Shown in pieces: positions 1 through 7,624 of a stretch of 64,000 nucleotides of DNA (position 1 is its first letter; each line of letters starts with the position of its first letter). The translations under genes were made by a program, and so were the position numbers. The DNA is from Oceanihabitans gracilariae (GTDB taxonomy: Bacteria > Bacteroidota > Bacteroidia > Flavobacteriales > Flavobacteriaceae), in assembly GCF_042684485.1 (NCBI RefSeq), contig NZ_JBHULM010000001.1, positions 352,905-416,904 of the forward strand, read 5' to 3'. Under the pieces are notes generated by a model. That model was not told where the DNA came from. It searched no databases and was given only the letters and a program-made list of their open reading frames with translations.

Positions 1-734
1 ATTAACTCTCCTTTTAATGAAAACATTACTACTATAGTAAATAAAAGCGCAATTAGAGTCATAGGCGAAATGGTTGGTATAAACTTTTTAGTGTACCATT
101 CTTCTCCTTTTAAAGGCACTAAAATAACACGACTTAGTATACCTAAAGCAAACGGAATACCTAAATAAATAGCAACACTTTCTGCTATGGTTGCTATCGA
201 TATGTCAACAATAGCACCTTCAAAACCAAAATAGGGAGGAAGTACTGTTATAAAAAGCCAAGCATAAAAACTATATGCAAATACTTGAAAAATACTATTT
301 AAGGCTACTAAACCTGCTCCATATTCACTGTTTCCCTCTGCAAGATCATTCCATACTAAAACCATAGCAATGCAGCGTGCAAGACCTATTAAAATAAGCC
401 CTACCATATATTCGGGATAATCTCTTAAAAAGGTAATGGCTAAAAAAAACATTAAAACAGGACCAATAATCCAGTTAAGAATAAGTGATATAGAGAGTAT
501 TTTAGTGTTTTTAAATACTTTAGGTAATAAGGAATAGTTCACCTTTGCAAGCGGAGGATACATCATTAAAATTAAACCTATAGCAATAGGTATATTGGTG
601 GTGCCACTACTTAAAGCATTTATAAATTCTGGAAAATTAGGAATGAAATAACCTATAGAAACTCCTATAGCCATTGCTATAAAAATCCATAAGGTTAAAT
701 TTTTATCTAGAAAACTTAATTTTTTATTAGCCAT
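1..734 (-). CDS. arsB/acr3: ACR3-family arsenite efflux permease (3' end cut by window edge)
   Basis: This is an integral membrane pump of the bile/arsenite/riboflavin transporter superfamily that exports arsenite from the cytoplasm. Translation from the ATG at 732-734 stays open to the left edge, so about 244 residues are visible and the C-terminus is missing. Several hydrophobic helices are evident. The segment [14 protein letters not shown] (residues about 117-130) carries Cys121, matching the conserved ACR3 cysteine needed for As(III) transport. The start lies 2 bases after the arsenate reductase stop, so the two are almost certainly co-transcribed. It is the last visible gene of the DUF6428-arsC-acr3 unit, which has its own ArsR-type operator. 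Confidence 0.93.
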   Translation of the reverse strand, partial: MANKKLSFLDKNLTLWIFIAMAIGVSIGYFIPNFPEFINALSSGTTNIPIAIGLILMMYPPLAKVNYSLLPKVFKNTKILSISLILNWIIGPVLMFFLAITFLRDYPEYMVGLILIGLARCIAMVLVWNDLAEGNSEYGAGLVALNSIFQVFAYSFYAWLFITVLPPYFGFEGAIVDISIATIAESVAIYLGIPFALGILSRVILVPLKGEEWYTKKFIPTISPMTLIALLFTIVVMFSLKGEL

Positions 735-736
735 TT

Positions 737-1369
737 TTAAGATTGAATTTGGGAGAATATGTAAAACATTTCGGTTGCAATTTGTATGCTTCTTTCGTTA
801 TATTTTTCGGCTTGTTGTGGTGTGTTATCAAAAGTTTTAGGATCTTCAAAAGTAATAGGTATACGTTTTTCTGCACCAGCAATAAACGGACAACCACCAT
901 CTGCTTGTGAGCAAGTCATGATAGCAGCAAAAGCAGATTTAGGATTAAAATCATGATCTAATTTTTTAGAAAACCCAATAATAGGATGTTCATTTTCTGC
1001 ATATTTTATAGCGTAAACAGGATTGTTTCCTTCAGAAATGGTTTGTATTTTAAAACCAGAATGCTCTAAAGTATTAGCAACCATAGGAAACAATGCGGTA
1101 GCTTCTGTACCACCAGAGTAACAAAACACATTTTTAATATTAAAATAATTAGCCATAGTTTGTGCCCAAACTTGTGATAAATGACTTCTTCTAGAATTAT
1201 GTGTACAAATAAAATGCAATCTAATTTCTTGCTTGGTATTTACTTTTTCTTGTATAAAATCTGCTAAAGGTTGTAAAACAGCTTGACGTTCTTTAGAAAT
1301 AGTTTGCAGATTTAAACTAGCAATTACATTTGCTATTTCTTGAAATGTTGAGGATGTTGTGGTTATCAT
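737..1369 (-). CDS. arsC: Arsenate reductase / low-molecular-weight phosphatase-like protein
   Basis: This is a protein-tyrosine-phosphatase-fold protein expected to reduce arsenate to arsenite for export by the adjacent ACR3 pump. The phosphate-binding loop CTHNSRR (C55-X5-R61) is intact. Further cysteines occur in [12 protein letters not shown], and a [13 protein letters not shown] segment typical of the Bacteroidota form follows. I chose the ATG at 1369, because the open frame upstream to 1423 overlaps the end of the DUF6428 gene and adds an uncharged-poor extension with no family resemblance. The product has 210 residues. Which thiol relay it uses (thioredoxin or glutaredoxin type) cannot be told from sequence alone. 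Confidence 0.88.
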   Translation of the reverse strand: MITTTSSTFQEIANVIASLNLQTISKERQAVLQPLADFIQEKVNTKQEIRLHFICTHNSRRSHLSQVWAQTMANYFNIKNVFCYSGGTEATALFPMVANTLEHSGFKIQTISEGNNPVYAIKYAENEHPIIGFSKKLDHDFNPKSAFAAIMTCSQADGGCPFIAGAEKRIPITFEDPKTFDNTPQQAEKYNERSIQIATEMFYIFSQIQS

Positions 1370-1392
1370 TTTTTTGAAGGTTTGGTTACTAT

Positions 1393-1869
1393 TTAACAAC
1401 AGTTTCCGTCTGGTGAACAGCAAGGCTCATCATTAGTAGTTGAAAGTTGTGAGAATTGTAATTTTGGTTTTTCAGCAGGAATTCCACAAGCATCTTTTGC
1501 TAAGCAATCGGTTTGTTTTGATGTAAGTAGAAAGTTGGTTCCGTCAAAATCTAATCCAAATTTTTCTATAGTTTGTCCTTGGTATTCTACCTCAATTTCT
1601 AAATCTTCAATACCAAGTGTTTTTTCTGAAAGCTCAATAATATGTACTAGTTTTTCAGGATGTAATCTGTGATCATAGTCGTTGGCATTCCACAGTTGAA
1701 AGTTTACTACTTCTTCTTTTCTTACAGTGCCTCCACAATCAATAAAGTGTTTTGTTATTTTTCCTACCTCAGTAACATGAAAGTGATTTGGTACTAATTC
1801 GCCATTTGGTAATTGAAAAGCAATCGTTTCTAATTGTTGTAATTTGTTTTTAATTTCTGAAAGTTTCAT
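1393..1869 (-). CDS. DUF6428 family protein of ars cassette
   Basis: This 158-residue soluble protein of unknown biochemical role resembles the DUF6428 family, which I know from Bacteroidota arsenic operons. It is acidic, has HFHVTEVG and DCGGTVRKEEVV motifs in its first half, and ends in a cysteine cluster CCSPDGNCC (residues 150-158). That cluster could bind a soft metal or metalloid such as As(III), which is an inference. It is the first gene of the DUF6428-arsC-acr3 unit, and a near-palindromic operator copy lies about 90 bases upstream of its start. Confidence 0.75.
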   Translation of the reverse strand: MKLSEIKNKLQQLETIAFQLPNGELVPNHFHVTEVGKITKHFIDCGGTVRKEEVVNFQLWNANDYDHRLHPEKLVHIIELSEKTLGIEDLEIEVEYQGQTIEKFGLDFDGTNFLLTSKQTDCLAKDACGIPAEKPKLQFSQLSTTNDEPCCSPDGNCC

Positions 1870-1954
1870 ATGTCTAATTTTTTATTGTTTTATGTTACAT
1901 CTATTAGTCGTTTTACTTTGTATCAAGTATTGCTTATAGATGTTTTTTAGCTGT

Positions 1955-1982
1955 ATTTGTTTATTGCAATTATACGATTAAT
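1955..1982. promoter_or_regulatory. Predicted ArsR operator, copy 1 (ahead of DUF6428-arsC-acr3)
   Basis: A 28-base block matches the block at 2336-2363 at 25 of 28 positions. Its core ATTGCAATTATACGAT is close to the imperfect palindrome ATTGCAATATTACGAT seen at the other copy. It lies between the arsR stop and the DUF6428 start, which implies a second regulated promoter inside the cluster. Confidence 0.75.
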
Positions 1983-1995
1983 GGATTAAATTTTT

Positions 1996-2325
1996 TTAGC
2001 AACAATCTGTGTTTTGTACATCTTGATCTAAAAAAGAAAGCATTACATTTTTCATTTTGCTCCAGTTTTTAGTATCAATACAATAGCAAACGCTTGTACC
2101 TTCTACACTTCCTTTAATTAAACCTAAGTGTTTTAGTTCTTTTAAATGTTGCGAAATGGTAGGTTGTGCCAAACCAATTTGGTTTACTAAATCTCCGCAT
2201 ACACAAGCGTTTATTTTAAATAAGTGTTGTAAAATAGCCACTCTTGCAGGATGCCCAAAAGCTTTTGCAAATAATGCAATTTCATTTTGTTGGTCTGTAA
2301 ACATTTCGGTTTTTGCTAATCCCAT
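1996..2325 (-). CDS. arsR: ArsR-family metalloregulatory repressor
   Basis: This 109-residue winged-helix repressor is expected to leave its operator when As(III) binds. The recognition-helix region reads LAQPTISQHLKELKHLGLI, and the sensor motif CVCGDLV places Cys41 and Cys43 at the start of the DNA-binding helix, as in classical ArsR (ELCVCDL). A third cysteine ligand may come from C80-C82 or the terminal DCC. Predicted operator copies sit 10 bases upstream of its own start and again ahead of the downstream effector genes, so it probably represses itself and the effector unit separately. Confidence 0.93.
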   Translation of the reverse strand: MGLAKTEMFTDQQNEIALFAKAFGHPARVAILQHLFKINACVCGDLVNQIGLAQPTISQHLKELKHLGLIKGSVEGTSVCYCIDTKNWSKMKNVMLSFLDQDVQNTDCC

Positions 2326-2335
2326 TTTTTGGTTT

Positions 2336-2363
2336 ATTTGTTCATTGCAATATTACGATTAAT
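2336..2363. promoter_or_regulatory. Predicted ArsR operator, copy 2 (ahead of arsR)
   Basis: This 28-base block contains the near-palindrome ATTGCAATATTACGAT with an AATATT centre. It starts 10 bases upstream of the arsR start codon and repeats the block at 1955-1982 with three mismatches. Binding here would block the arsR promoter. The assignment rests on symmetry, duplication and position. Confidence 0.78.
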
Positions 2364-2423
2364 ATTTTAATTACATTTTATTTTTAATAAAAATTTAAGG
2401 AAAGTATAAGGTTTGAGTTTGTG

Positions 2424-2852
2424 TTATCCTTTTATAAAGTCTTTGTATTCTTCAAAAAAGCTTTCAAATTGATGCATATTTTCATTGAAGAAAACCATAA
2501 CTTCTTGCCATGTATTCTTGTTGTGTATAGATACTTTTTTTTCTAAAGGAATGTAAATACGCGAAATTTCTTTTCCGTTATCTAAAAAGTATTCTTCTTT
2601 AAAGATGGCTTCTGGTAGGTACTCGTTGTGTATAATAGATTTTAGGGATTGTAGTTTTTCCCAGTAGGTAATTCGGTTTTCTAAATCGTCTTCAAGATCA
2701 AGTGCTACTAAAGCCTTTTTATTATCAAAATGAAACTTAAAGCTTAAGCCTTTTATTTTGGTATTGTATAAGGTCCATTTTCTTGGAAAAGATTTTCCAA
2801 AACTGGTCCAGAATAATTGTTTTATTTGTCTTGATTCTTCTTTGCTAAACAT
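2424..2852 (-). CDS. DUF4268 domain-containing protein
   Basis: This is a 142-residue, highly charged cytoplasmic protein with no signal peptide or membrane segment. The sequence (SFGKSFPRKWTLYNTKIKG near the N-terminus, then a FKFHFDNKKALVALDLED strand-rich core and a C-terminal helix) fits the DUF4268 family of small Bacteroidota proteins. The fold of that family has been compared to nuclease-like domains, but no catalytic set is obvious here. It stands between the ars cluster and a ZIP transporter, in the same direction but with a gap of about 100 bases from arsR, so it is probably not part of the arsenic unit. Confidence 0.7.
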   Translation of the reverse strand: MFSKEESRQIKQLFWTSFGKSFPRKWTLYNTKIKGLSFKFHFDNKKALVALDLEDDLENRITYWEKLQSLKSIIHNEYLPEAIFKEEYFLDNGKEISRIYIPLEKKVSIHNKNTWQEVMVFFNENMHQFESFFEEYKDFIKG

Positions 2853-2915
2853 AATTAATAGAAAATAGATAGATTACCTGTCTTTAATGTTTTCTTGTAC
2901 ACATTACGCATCTAA

Positions 2916-3587
2916 TTAAACAAAATAGGCAATTGCAATAGCACCTACTATGGTAATTAATTTGGTAATATTAAATTTATGATCTTCATTACTCTCAAAT
3001 AAAATAGTAGTAGAGATATGTAAAAATATACCAATTACTATTGCAGAAATTTCATAATAATAGGTTTGAATAAAATTAGAGTTTTCTGATAGTAAAACTC
3101 CAAAAGGTGTCATTAAAGCAAACAAAATTAAGAAAAATGCAATTTTAGCTTTTGGTAATTTAGATGCAATAAAAAAGGTAGCTAAAATAATTGCAACAGG
3201 TAGTTTATGTATTATAATTCCTAAAAGTAAACTACTGTGATTATTTATTGGTAAGCCTTCTAAAATACTATGAATACTCAAACTTATAAATAACAACCAA
3301 GGAAAAGCAGTTGCATCTTTATTTAAATGTACATGACCATGTTCGGCTCCTTTAGAAAAGAATTCTAACACAATTTGCATTAAAATACCAATCATTATAA
3401 ATAAACCTACCGATTTGTTTGTCTGAGCGTAAACTTCTGGTAAAAAGTTAAAAACTGTGATAGATAGTAAAAAAGCACCACTAAATGCTAATAATAATTT
3501 TAGGTTTTTATTTTGCGATGGTTTTAAAATTAAAACAATGGCATAACCTAAAAGCACACTTAATATTGGTAATAATATATTTTGCAT
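2916..3587 (-). CDS. ZIP-family divalent metal transporter
   Basis: This 223-residue inner-membrane protein has about seven hydrophobic helices. The central motif HSILEGLP (H106 to E110) and the following HKLPVA (H127) match the metal-binding helices IV and V of ZIP proteins, which import Zn(II), Fe(II) or related ions. A short His-rich loop, HGHVH at about residues 83-87, precedes helix IV as in many family members. The substrate cannot be deduced. It is somewhat shorter than typical ZIP proteins but complete, with start and stop in frame. It lies 63 bases upstream of the DUF4268 gene on the same strand. Confidence 0.88.
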   Translation of the reverse strand: MQNILLPILSVLLGYAIVLILKPSQNKNLKLLLAFSGAFLLSITVFNFLPEVYAQTNKSVGLFIMIGILMQIVLEFFSKGAEHGHVHLNKDATAFPWLLFISLSIHSILEGLPINNHSSLLLGIIIHKLPVAIILATFFIASKLPKAKIAFFLILFALMTPFGVLLSENSNFIQTYYYEISAIVIGIFLHISTTILFESNEDHKFNITKLITIVGAIAIAYFV

Positions 3588-3667
3588 GTATTAAAGAAAT
3601 ATGTAATTAAACGTCTCTTAGGCAAGCTTAGAGTAGTAGTTTTACTTATTATTAAATATTGATTTAG

Positions 3668-4399
3668 TTATTTAAAAATCATGATTAGTCTTTCACTTTG
3701 TTTGGCATGAAATTTTTGCAATTTATAATTACCAAATATATCTAATAAATATACACCAGCTTTATTAAAAAGAGCTTCAAAATCTGCCAAGGTAAATCCT
3801 CTTACACGTTCTTGAAAACTATAATCTTTATTATCTGCAGTAAAGGTAATATCTTTAATAATATAGCCATCTTCAACGCGTCTTTTTTGCGTAAAAGCAA
3901 TACCATCTACTATTTTTACATCTTCTGCAACTAAATTATCTATAACATATTCACTATTCATAAAATCTATAACAGCAAAACCAGATTGGTTTATTTCTGT
4001 TTTTATGGCTTTAATGGTGTTTAGGTTGTCTTCTTCTTTATCAAAGTAACCAAAACTTGTAAATAAATTAAAAACAGCATCAAACTTTGCATTATAAGGC
4101 GTACTCATATCATGCACGTTAAAATGTAAGGTGTCGTTTTCAAACTGTTTGGCATGTGCAATGCTATTTTGAGATAAATCTATTCCAGTTACATTATAGC
4201 CTAAAGTGTTTAAATATATAGAGTGTCTGCCTTTTCCGCAGGCAAGGTCAAGTATATTTCCACCTTCAGGAATATTTAAATAATTGGTAAGGTTATCCAT
4301 GAAGTGTTGGGCTTCGGTATAATCTCTATCTTTGTAAAGAATATGGTAAAATGGAGAATCAAACCACGAAGCAAACCATTCTTTTTCGCTTTTTATCAT
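3668..4399 (-). CDS. Class I SAM-dependent methyltransferase
   Basis: This 243-residue Rossmann-fold methyltransferase carries SAM-binding motif I ILDLACGKGRH at residues 49-59, with the acidic end of strand 2 in VTGIDLS. The N-terminal WFASWFDSPFYHILYKDRD segment is characteristic of a Bacteroidota group related to small-molecule methylases, but the substrate is unknown. It is transcribed divergently from the THUMP methyltransferase, with only 58 bases between the two start codons. That gap must contain both promoters, including a TATTTTTG element at 4430-4437 for the rightward gene. Confidence 0.85.
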   Translation of the reverse strand: MIKSEKEWFASWFDSPFYHILYKDRDYTEAQHFMDNLTNYLNIPEGGNILDLACGKGRHSIYLNTLGYNVTGIDLSQNSIAHAKQFENDTLHFNVHDMSTPYNAKFDAVFNLFTSFGYFDKEEDNLNTIKAIKTEINQSGFAVIDFMNSEYVIDNLVAEDVKIVDGIAFTQKRRVEDGYIIKDITFTADNKDYSFQERVRGFTLADFEALFNKAGVYLLDIFGNYKLQKFHAKQSERLIMIFK

Positions 4400-4429
4400 G
4401 TATTGTTATATATCAGCACAAAAATAATC

Positions 4430-4437
4430 TATTTTTG
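4430..4437 (+). promoter_or_regulatory. Predicted -7 promoter element for the THUMP methyltransferase
   Basis: TATTTTTG fits the Bacteroidota -7 consensus TAnnTTTG and lies 20 bases before the chosen start. A TTG about 24 bases upstream (4403-4405) could be the -33 element, at a slightly long spacing. Confidence 0.5.
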
Positions 4438-4457
4438 CAATCTATTTGTCGAAAAAC

Positions 4458-5624
4458 ATGGAGAATAATTATAAAATGCTTGCCAAAACTTTATTTGGCT
4501 TTGAAGATTTATTAGCAAAGGAGTTAACACAACTTGGTGCACAACAGGTTAAAGTAGGAGTACGAAGTGTTTCTTTTGTTGGAGATAAAGGTTTTATGTA
4601 TAAAGCCAATTTAGGTTTGCGTACTGCAATTAAAATTTTAAAACCTATTAAAACCTTCAGAATTGTTAATGAAGAAGATTTATACAAACAGGTATATAAA
4701 ATGGATTGGAGTGAATACCTAAAGTCTTCTGGTACGTTAGCTGTTAGCTCTACAGTAAATTCTAAACAGTTTACACATTCACAATACATTTCATTAAAAA
4801 CAAAAGATGCTATTGTAGATAAATTTAGAGATACTACAGGAGAACGACCAAATGTAGATTTACGTTTTCCAGATTTAAAAATAAACGTACATATAGACAG
4901 ACAATTGTGTACTATTTCTTTAGATTCTTCTGGAGAGTCTTTACACAAACGTGGTTATAAAACAGCAACCAATATTGCACCAATTAACGAAGTGCTTGCT
5001 GCTGGATTAATCATGCTATCTGGTTGGGATGGGCAAACAGACTTTATGGACCCAATGTGTGGTTCTGGTACTATGCTTGTTGAAGCAGCAATGATTGCAT
5101 GTAATATTCCACCAAATTTAATGCGTAAGGAATTTGGATTTGAAAGATGGAATGATTGGGATGTAGAGCTTTTTGAAAAGATTGAAGAATCTTTACTAAA
5201 AAAGACTAGAGATTTTCACCATAGATTATTAGGTTTTGATAAATCGCCAAGTGCAGTTGCTAAAGCAAAAGAAAACTTAAAAAATGCACATTTAGAGGAG
5301 TTTGCAACCATTAAACACGAAGATTTCTTTAAAACGCGAAAAGGAGGAGAAGAAAAATTACACATGGTTTTTAATCCGCCTTATGGAGAACGTTTAGATA
5401 ATTTAGATGTAAAAGATTTTTACGGAAAAATAGGAGATACTTTAAAACAAGGCTATCCAGGAACAGACGCTTGGTTAGTTACTTCTAATTTAGAAGCATT
5501 AAAGTTTGTAGGTTTGCGTCCATCAAGAAAAATAAAAGTATTTAATGCCAAGCTTGAAGCACGTTTTGTTAAATACGAAATGTATGCAGGAAGTAAAAAA
5601 GGAAAGTATTTAAAAAAGGATTAG
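4458..5624 (+). CDS. THUMP-domain 23S rRNA methyltransferase (RlmL N-terminal type)
   Basis: This 388-residue RNA methylase is related to the m2G2445-forming half of RlmL (YpsC/YcbY group). The N-terminal ferredoxin-like and THUMP part (residues about 5-160) precedes a Rossmann domain with motif I DPMCGSGT (198-205) and the catalytic motif NPPYGERL (306-313), the N-P-P-Y signature of exocyclic-amine methylases. A TTG four codons upstream keeps the frame open to 4446, but the ATG at 4458 gives the usual family start. The gene ends just before a strong bidirectional terminator. Confidence 0.9.
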   Translation: MENNYKMLAKTLFGFEDLLAKELTQLGAQQVKVGVRSVSFVGDKGFMYKANLGLRTAIKILKPIKTFRIVNEEDLYKQVYKMDWSEYLKSSGTLAVSSTVNSKQFTHSQYISLKTKDAIVDKFRDTTGERPNVDLRFPDLKINVHIDRQLCTISLDSSGESLHKRGYKTATNIAPINEVLAAGLIMLSGWDGQTDFMDPMCGSGTMLVEAAMIACNIPPNLMRKEFGFERWNDWDVELFEKIEESLLKKTRDFHHRLLGFDKSPSAVAKAKENLKNAHLEEFATIKHEDFFKTRKGGEEKLHMVFNPPYGERLDNLDVKDFYGKIGDTLKQGYPGTDAWLVTSNLEALKFVGLRPSRKIKVFNAKLEARFVKYEMYAGSKKGKYLKKD

Positions 5625-5669
5625 CTTAATAAACTATTAAAAGTAGTTTTTTTAACAGCCTGAAATAGT

Positions 5670-5714
5670 AAAGTTTAGAATTTGATACCAATGAAGCATC
5701 AAATTCTAAACTTT
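5670..5714. terminator. Bidirectional rho-independent terminator
   Basis: A perfect 17-base inverted repeat (5670-5686 with 5698-5714, 11-base loop) is followed by a T run on the top strand, with A-rich sequence on the other side. It sits between the converging THUMP methyltransferase and DUF4136 lipoprotein genes. Confidence 0.9.
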
Positions 5715-5721
5715 TTTTTAT

Positions 5722-6261
5722 CTATTTATTTACTTCTGGAAATTCTAAAAAGAGTTGCTCTACCAATAATTTGGTTTCCTTTTTTAAAGCGTTTTTAGAT
5801 TTATCTAACTCACAAGGAATACTAGCTTGCCATATTACTTGGTTTTTTTCTAAATCGGAAACATACACAATAAGTGTTTCTTTAGTATATACCACAGTAT
5901 TTATGGTACAGGTTCTCCAATACGCAAATTCATTATCTAGCTCACAGTTTTTTACAATATTTTCTTCTTCGGTTATAGAAATTTTAAAACCAGCTTGAAG
6001 TTGTGGTTTAAATACATTGGTTCTGTAACCTAAAGCAGCCATGTGGTTATCTACTTCGTCACCAATTAATTGACGCACAAAAGTGTTATCTAAATTTGGG
6101 TATTTGGTATTGTCTACATGAAAATCTTCTAAGCAAAGCACGTAAGTTTCGTAGTAGTTAAAATCTACTTCTTCATCATATTCTGATATAATATCAACGG
6201 TTGCTGCGCAACCAAAAAGTAGCAAAAGAGTTACAAGACTAAAAAGGTTTAAAGATTTCAT
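5722..6261 (-). CDS. DUF4136-like lipoprotein
   Basis: This 179-residue secreted lipoprotein has a hydrophobic signal segment ending in the lipobox LLFGC, so Cys18 would be lipidated. The mature part (NYYETYVLCLEDF, then a conserved strand pattern around DEVDNHMAALGYR) resembles DUF4136 proteins, which have no known biochemical role. Four further cysteines in the mature part could form disulfides in the periplasm. The gene has its own flanks: a terminator downstream and over 100 bases upstream before the next start. Confidence 0.7.
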   Translation of the reverse strand: MKSLNLFSLVTLLLLFGCAATVDIISEYDEEVDFNYYETYVLCLEDFHVDNTKYPNLDNTFVRQLIGDEVDNHMAALGYRTNVFKPQLQAGFKISITEEENIVKNCELDNEFAYWRTCTINTVVYTKETLIVYVSDLEKNQVIWQASIPCELDKSKNALKKETKLLVEQLFLEFPEVNK

Positions 6262-6373
6262 GAAATGTGTTTATTTCATAAAGATCTTTGATTTATAGAA
6301 GATTAACTATGATAATTGTCAGTTTTTTTCTTTTTTTAGTATGGTATGCGTATCGTACGTTTTTTTTAATGGC

Positions 6374-7102
6374 TTATCCTTTCTTAAATAAAGGAATTAG
6401 GTAAGAAATATTATAACTATAGCCTACACCAAAATTACTTCCATCATAGGTTCTGTTATAACCAGGAACATATAAGTTTTCAAAATTATCTGGTTGGTCT
6501 TGACTAAAGATACTTTTTAATTGTGCATTAATACCGATAAATAAATTTGGTAATATTTCTGCTTTAATACCAATTATTAATTCTACCCAAAGAGCAGTTA
6601 AGCCACTAAATTTTTCGGCATCTGTAGAAGAAAAATGTGGTTCCCAATATTGGTTTTGTTCGTAAACAGAAAAACTATTTCTTGTTTGGCTAAAGGTACT
6701 AGCACCAACACGCAAACCACCATAAATCATGTTGTGCATACCAAACCAATTGGTGTATGAGTTATAATCTACTCCAGCTTTAAAATAAGAACCAGAAGCA
6801 GTTGCATTAAGGTAGTCATTACCTAAAGTTTTTTCTTCTGTACCAAGTTCTCCTGCAAGATATAAGCGTTTAGATAACCTAAAATCTGCCATGATTTCAA
6901 AACCTTTATAGTCATCTTCAAAAGCCGTTCTAATTAATTTGCTTAAATCACCACCAACACGAAGTCCGTACTTTTGTATGTGCTTAATAGAATCTTTTTT
7001 TGCTTTTGCAATGCTATCATTTTGTGCATTTACAGAAACACAAAAGAGCATAAAAAAGACAAATATATTAATGGTAAAGGTTAAAGTGGGCTTCATCTTC
7101 AT
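6374..7102 (-). CDS. DUF6048 family outer-membrane-type protein
   Basis: This 242-residue protein has a signal peptide (hydrophobic residues about 8-26, ending VNAQ). The mature part alternates aromatic and small residues like a small outer-membrane barrel (LYLAGELG, FKAGVDYN, GGLRVGAS, VGYSYNISYLIP), and the C-terminus is rich in strand-forming residues. It resembles DUF6048, commonly found beside DUF6452 and rlmD in Flavobacteriaceae. Its start overlaps the end of the DUF6452 gene by 35 bases, so translation is probably coupled. The function is unknown. Confidence 0.78.
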   Translation of the reverse strand: MKMKPTLTFTINIFVFFMLFCVSVNAQNDSIAKAKKDSIKHIQKYGLRVGGDLSKLIRTAFEDDYKGFEIMADFRLSKRLYLAGELGTEEKTLGNDYLNATASGSYFKAGVDYNSYTNWFGMHNMIYGGLRVGASTFSQTRNSFSVYEQNQYWEPHFSSTDAEKFSGLTALWVELIIGIKAEILPNLFIGINAQLKSIFSQDQPDNFENLYVPGYNRTYDGSNFGVGYSYNISYLIPLFKKG

Positions 7103-7586
7103 TGCTAATAGGTTCGTTATCTGTTGCTGAAAGTATATAATCTATCCATTTATCTCCATCGTCTTCTACGCTAATAGTAACGTTTTCAAAAACGGTTTTA
7201 TAGCCACAGGCTTTAGATACATATTCTAGTTCTGTTGCATAATTAATAGTAATGGTATCTGCATTTCCTTCTGTAGTACCATCATCATTTAAAACATAGT
7301 CTTTATGTAAAACAAACTGCGTACTAGTTTCTGTAGTTTTTAATGGTAAGTAAATACTGTTTGCAGTAACTATATTATAGTCGCTTAATACTTCTTCATT
7401 GCCAACACCTTGTATTCTAAGTTTAAATGCGTTTTTTACATTTTCGGTATTGGCACTGTTATAAAATTGTATGAATAACCTAGAAGTTGTAGAGGTGTCA
7501 TCGGAGCAAATGTCATCTCTTTCGCAACTTAAAAAAGCTACAAAGGCTATAATAACGGTTAGAATTATAAATTTTAGATTTTTCAT
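7068..7586 (-). CDS. DUF6452 family lipoprotein
   Basis: This 172-residue protein has a hydrophobic N-terminus ending FLSC, giving lipidation at about Cys20, followed by a CERDDIC segment. The mature part is strand-rich with TETSTQFVLH and DTITINYATELEYVSKACGYKT segments typical of DUF6452, a family conserved next to DUF6048 and RlmD in flavobacteria. No function is known. It lies 38 bases after the rlmD stop. Exactly 9 bases before its start codon lies a CCGC-TTTC-GCGG hairpin, which recurs ahead of the anti-sigma-like gene at 45340. Confidence 0.78.
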   Translation of the reverse strand: MKNLKFIILTVIIAFVAFLSCERDDICSDDTSTTSRLFIQFYNSANTENVKNAFKLRIQGVGNEEVLSDYNIVTANSIYLPLKTTETSTQFVLHKDYVLNDDGTTEGNADTITINYATELEYVSKACGYKTVFENVTISVEDDGDKWIDYILSATDNEPISNEDEAHFNLYH

Positions 7587-7593
7587 GTTTACA

Positions 7594-7609
7594 TTCCGCG
7601 AAAGCGGTA
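7594..7609 (-). promoter_or_regulatory. Short GC hairpin 9 bases upstream of DUF6452 start
   Basis: The top strand reads TTCCGCGAAAGCGGTA. In the mRNA this gives a CCGC-UUUC-GCGG stem-loop at 7596-7607, with 9 bases between it and the ATG. The same 12-mer at the same spacing occurs at 45350-45361. The GC-only stem stands out in this AT-rich DNA. Whether it acts in translation, in RNA processing, or is a mobile miniature repeat is not known. Confidence 0.5.
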
Positions 7610-7624
7610 CTATTTCAATACTAA

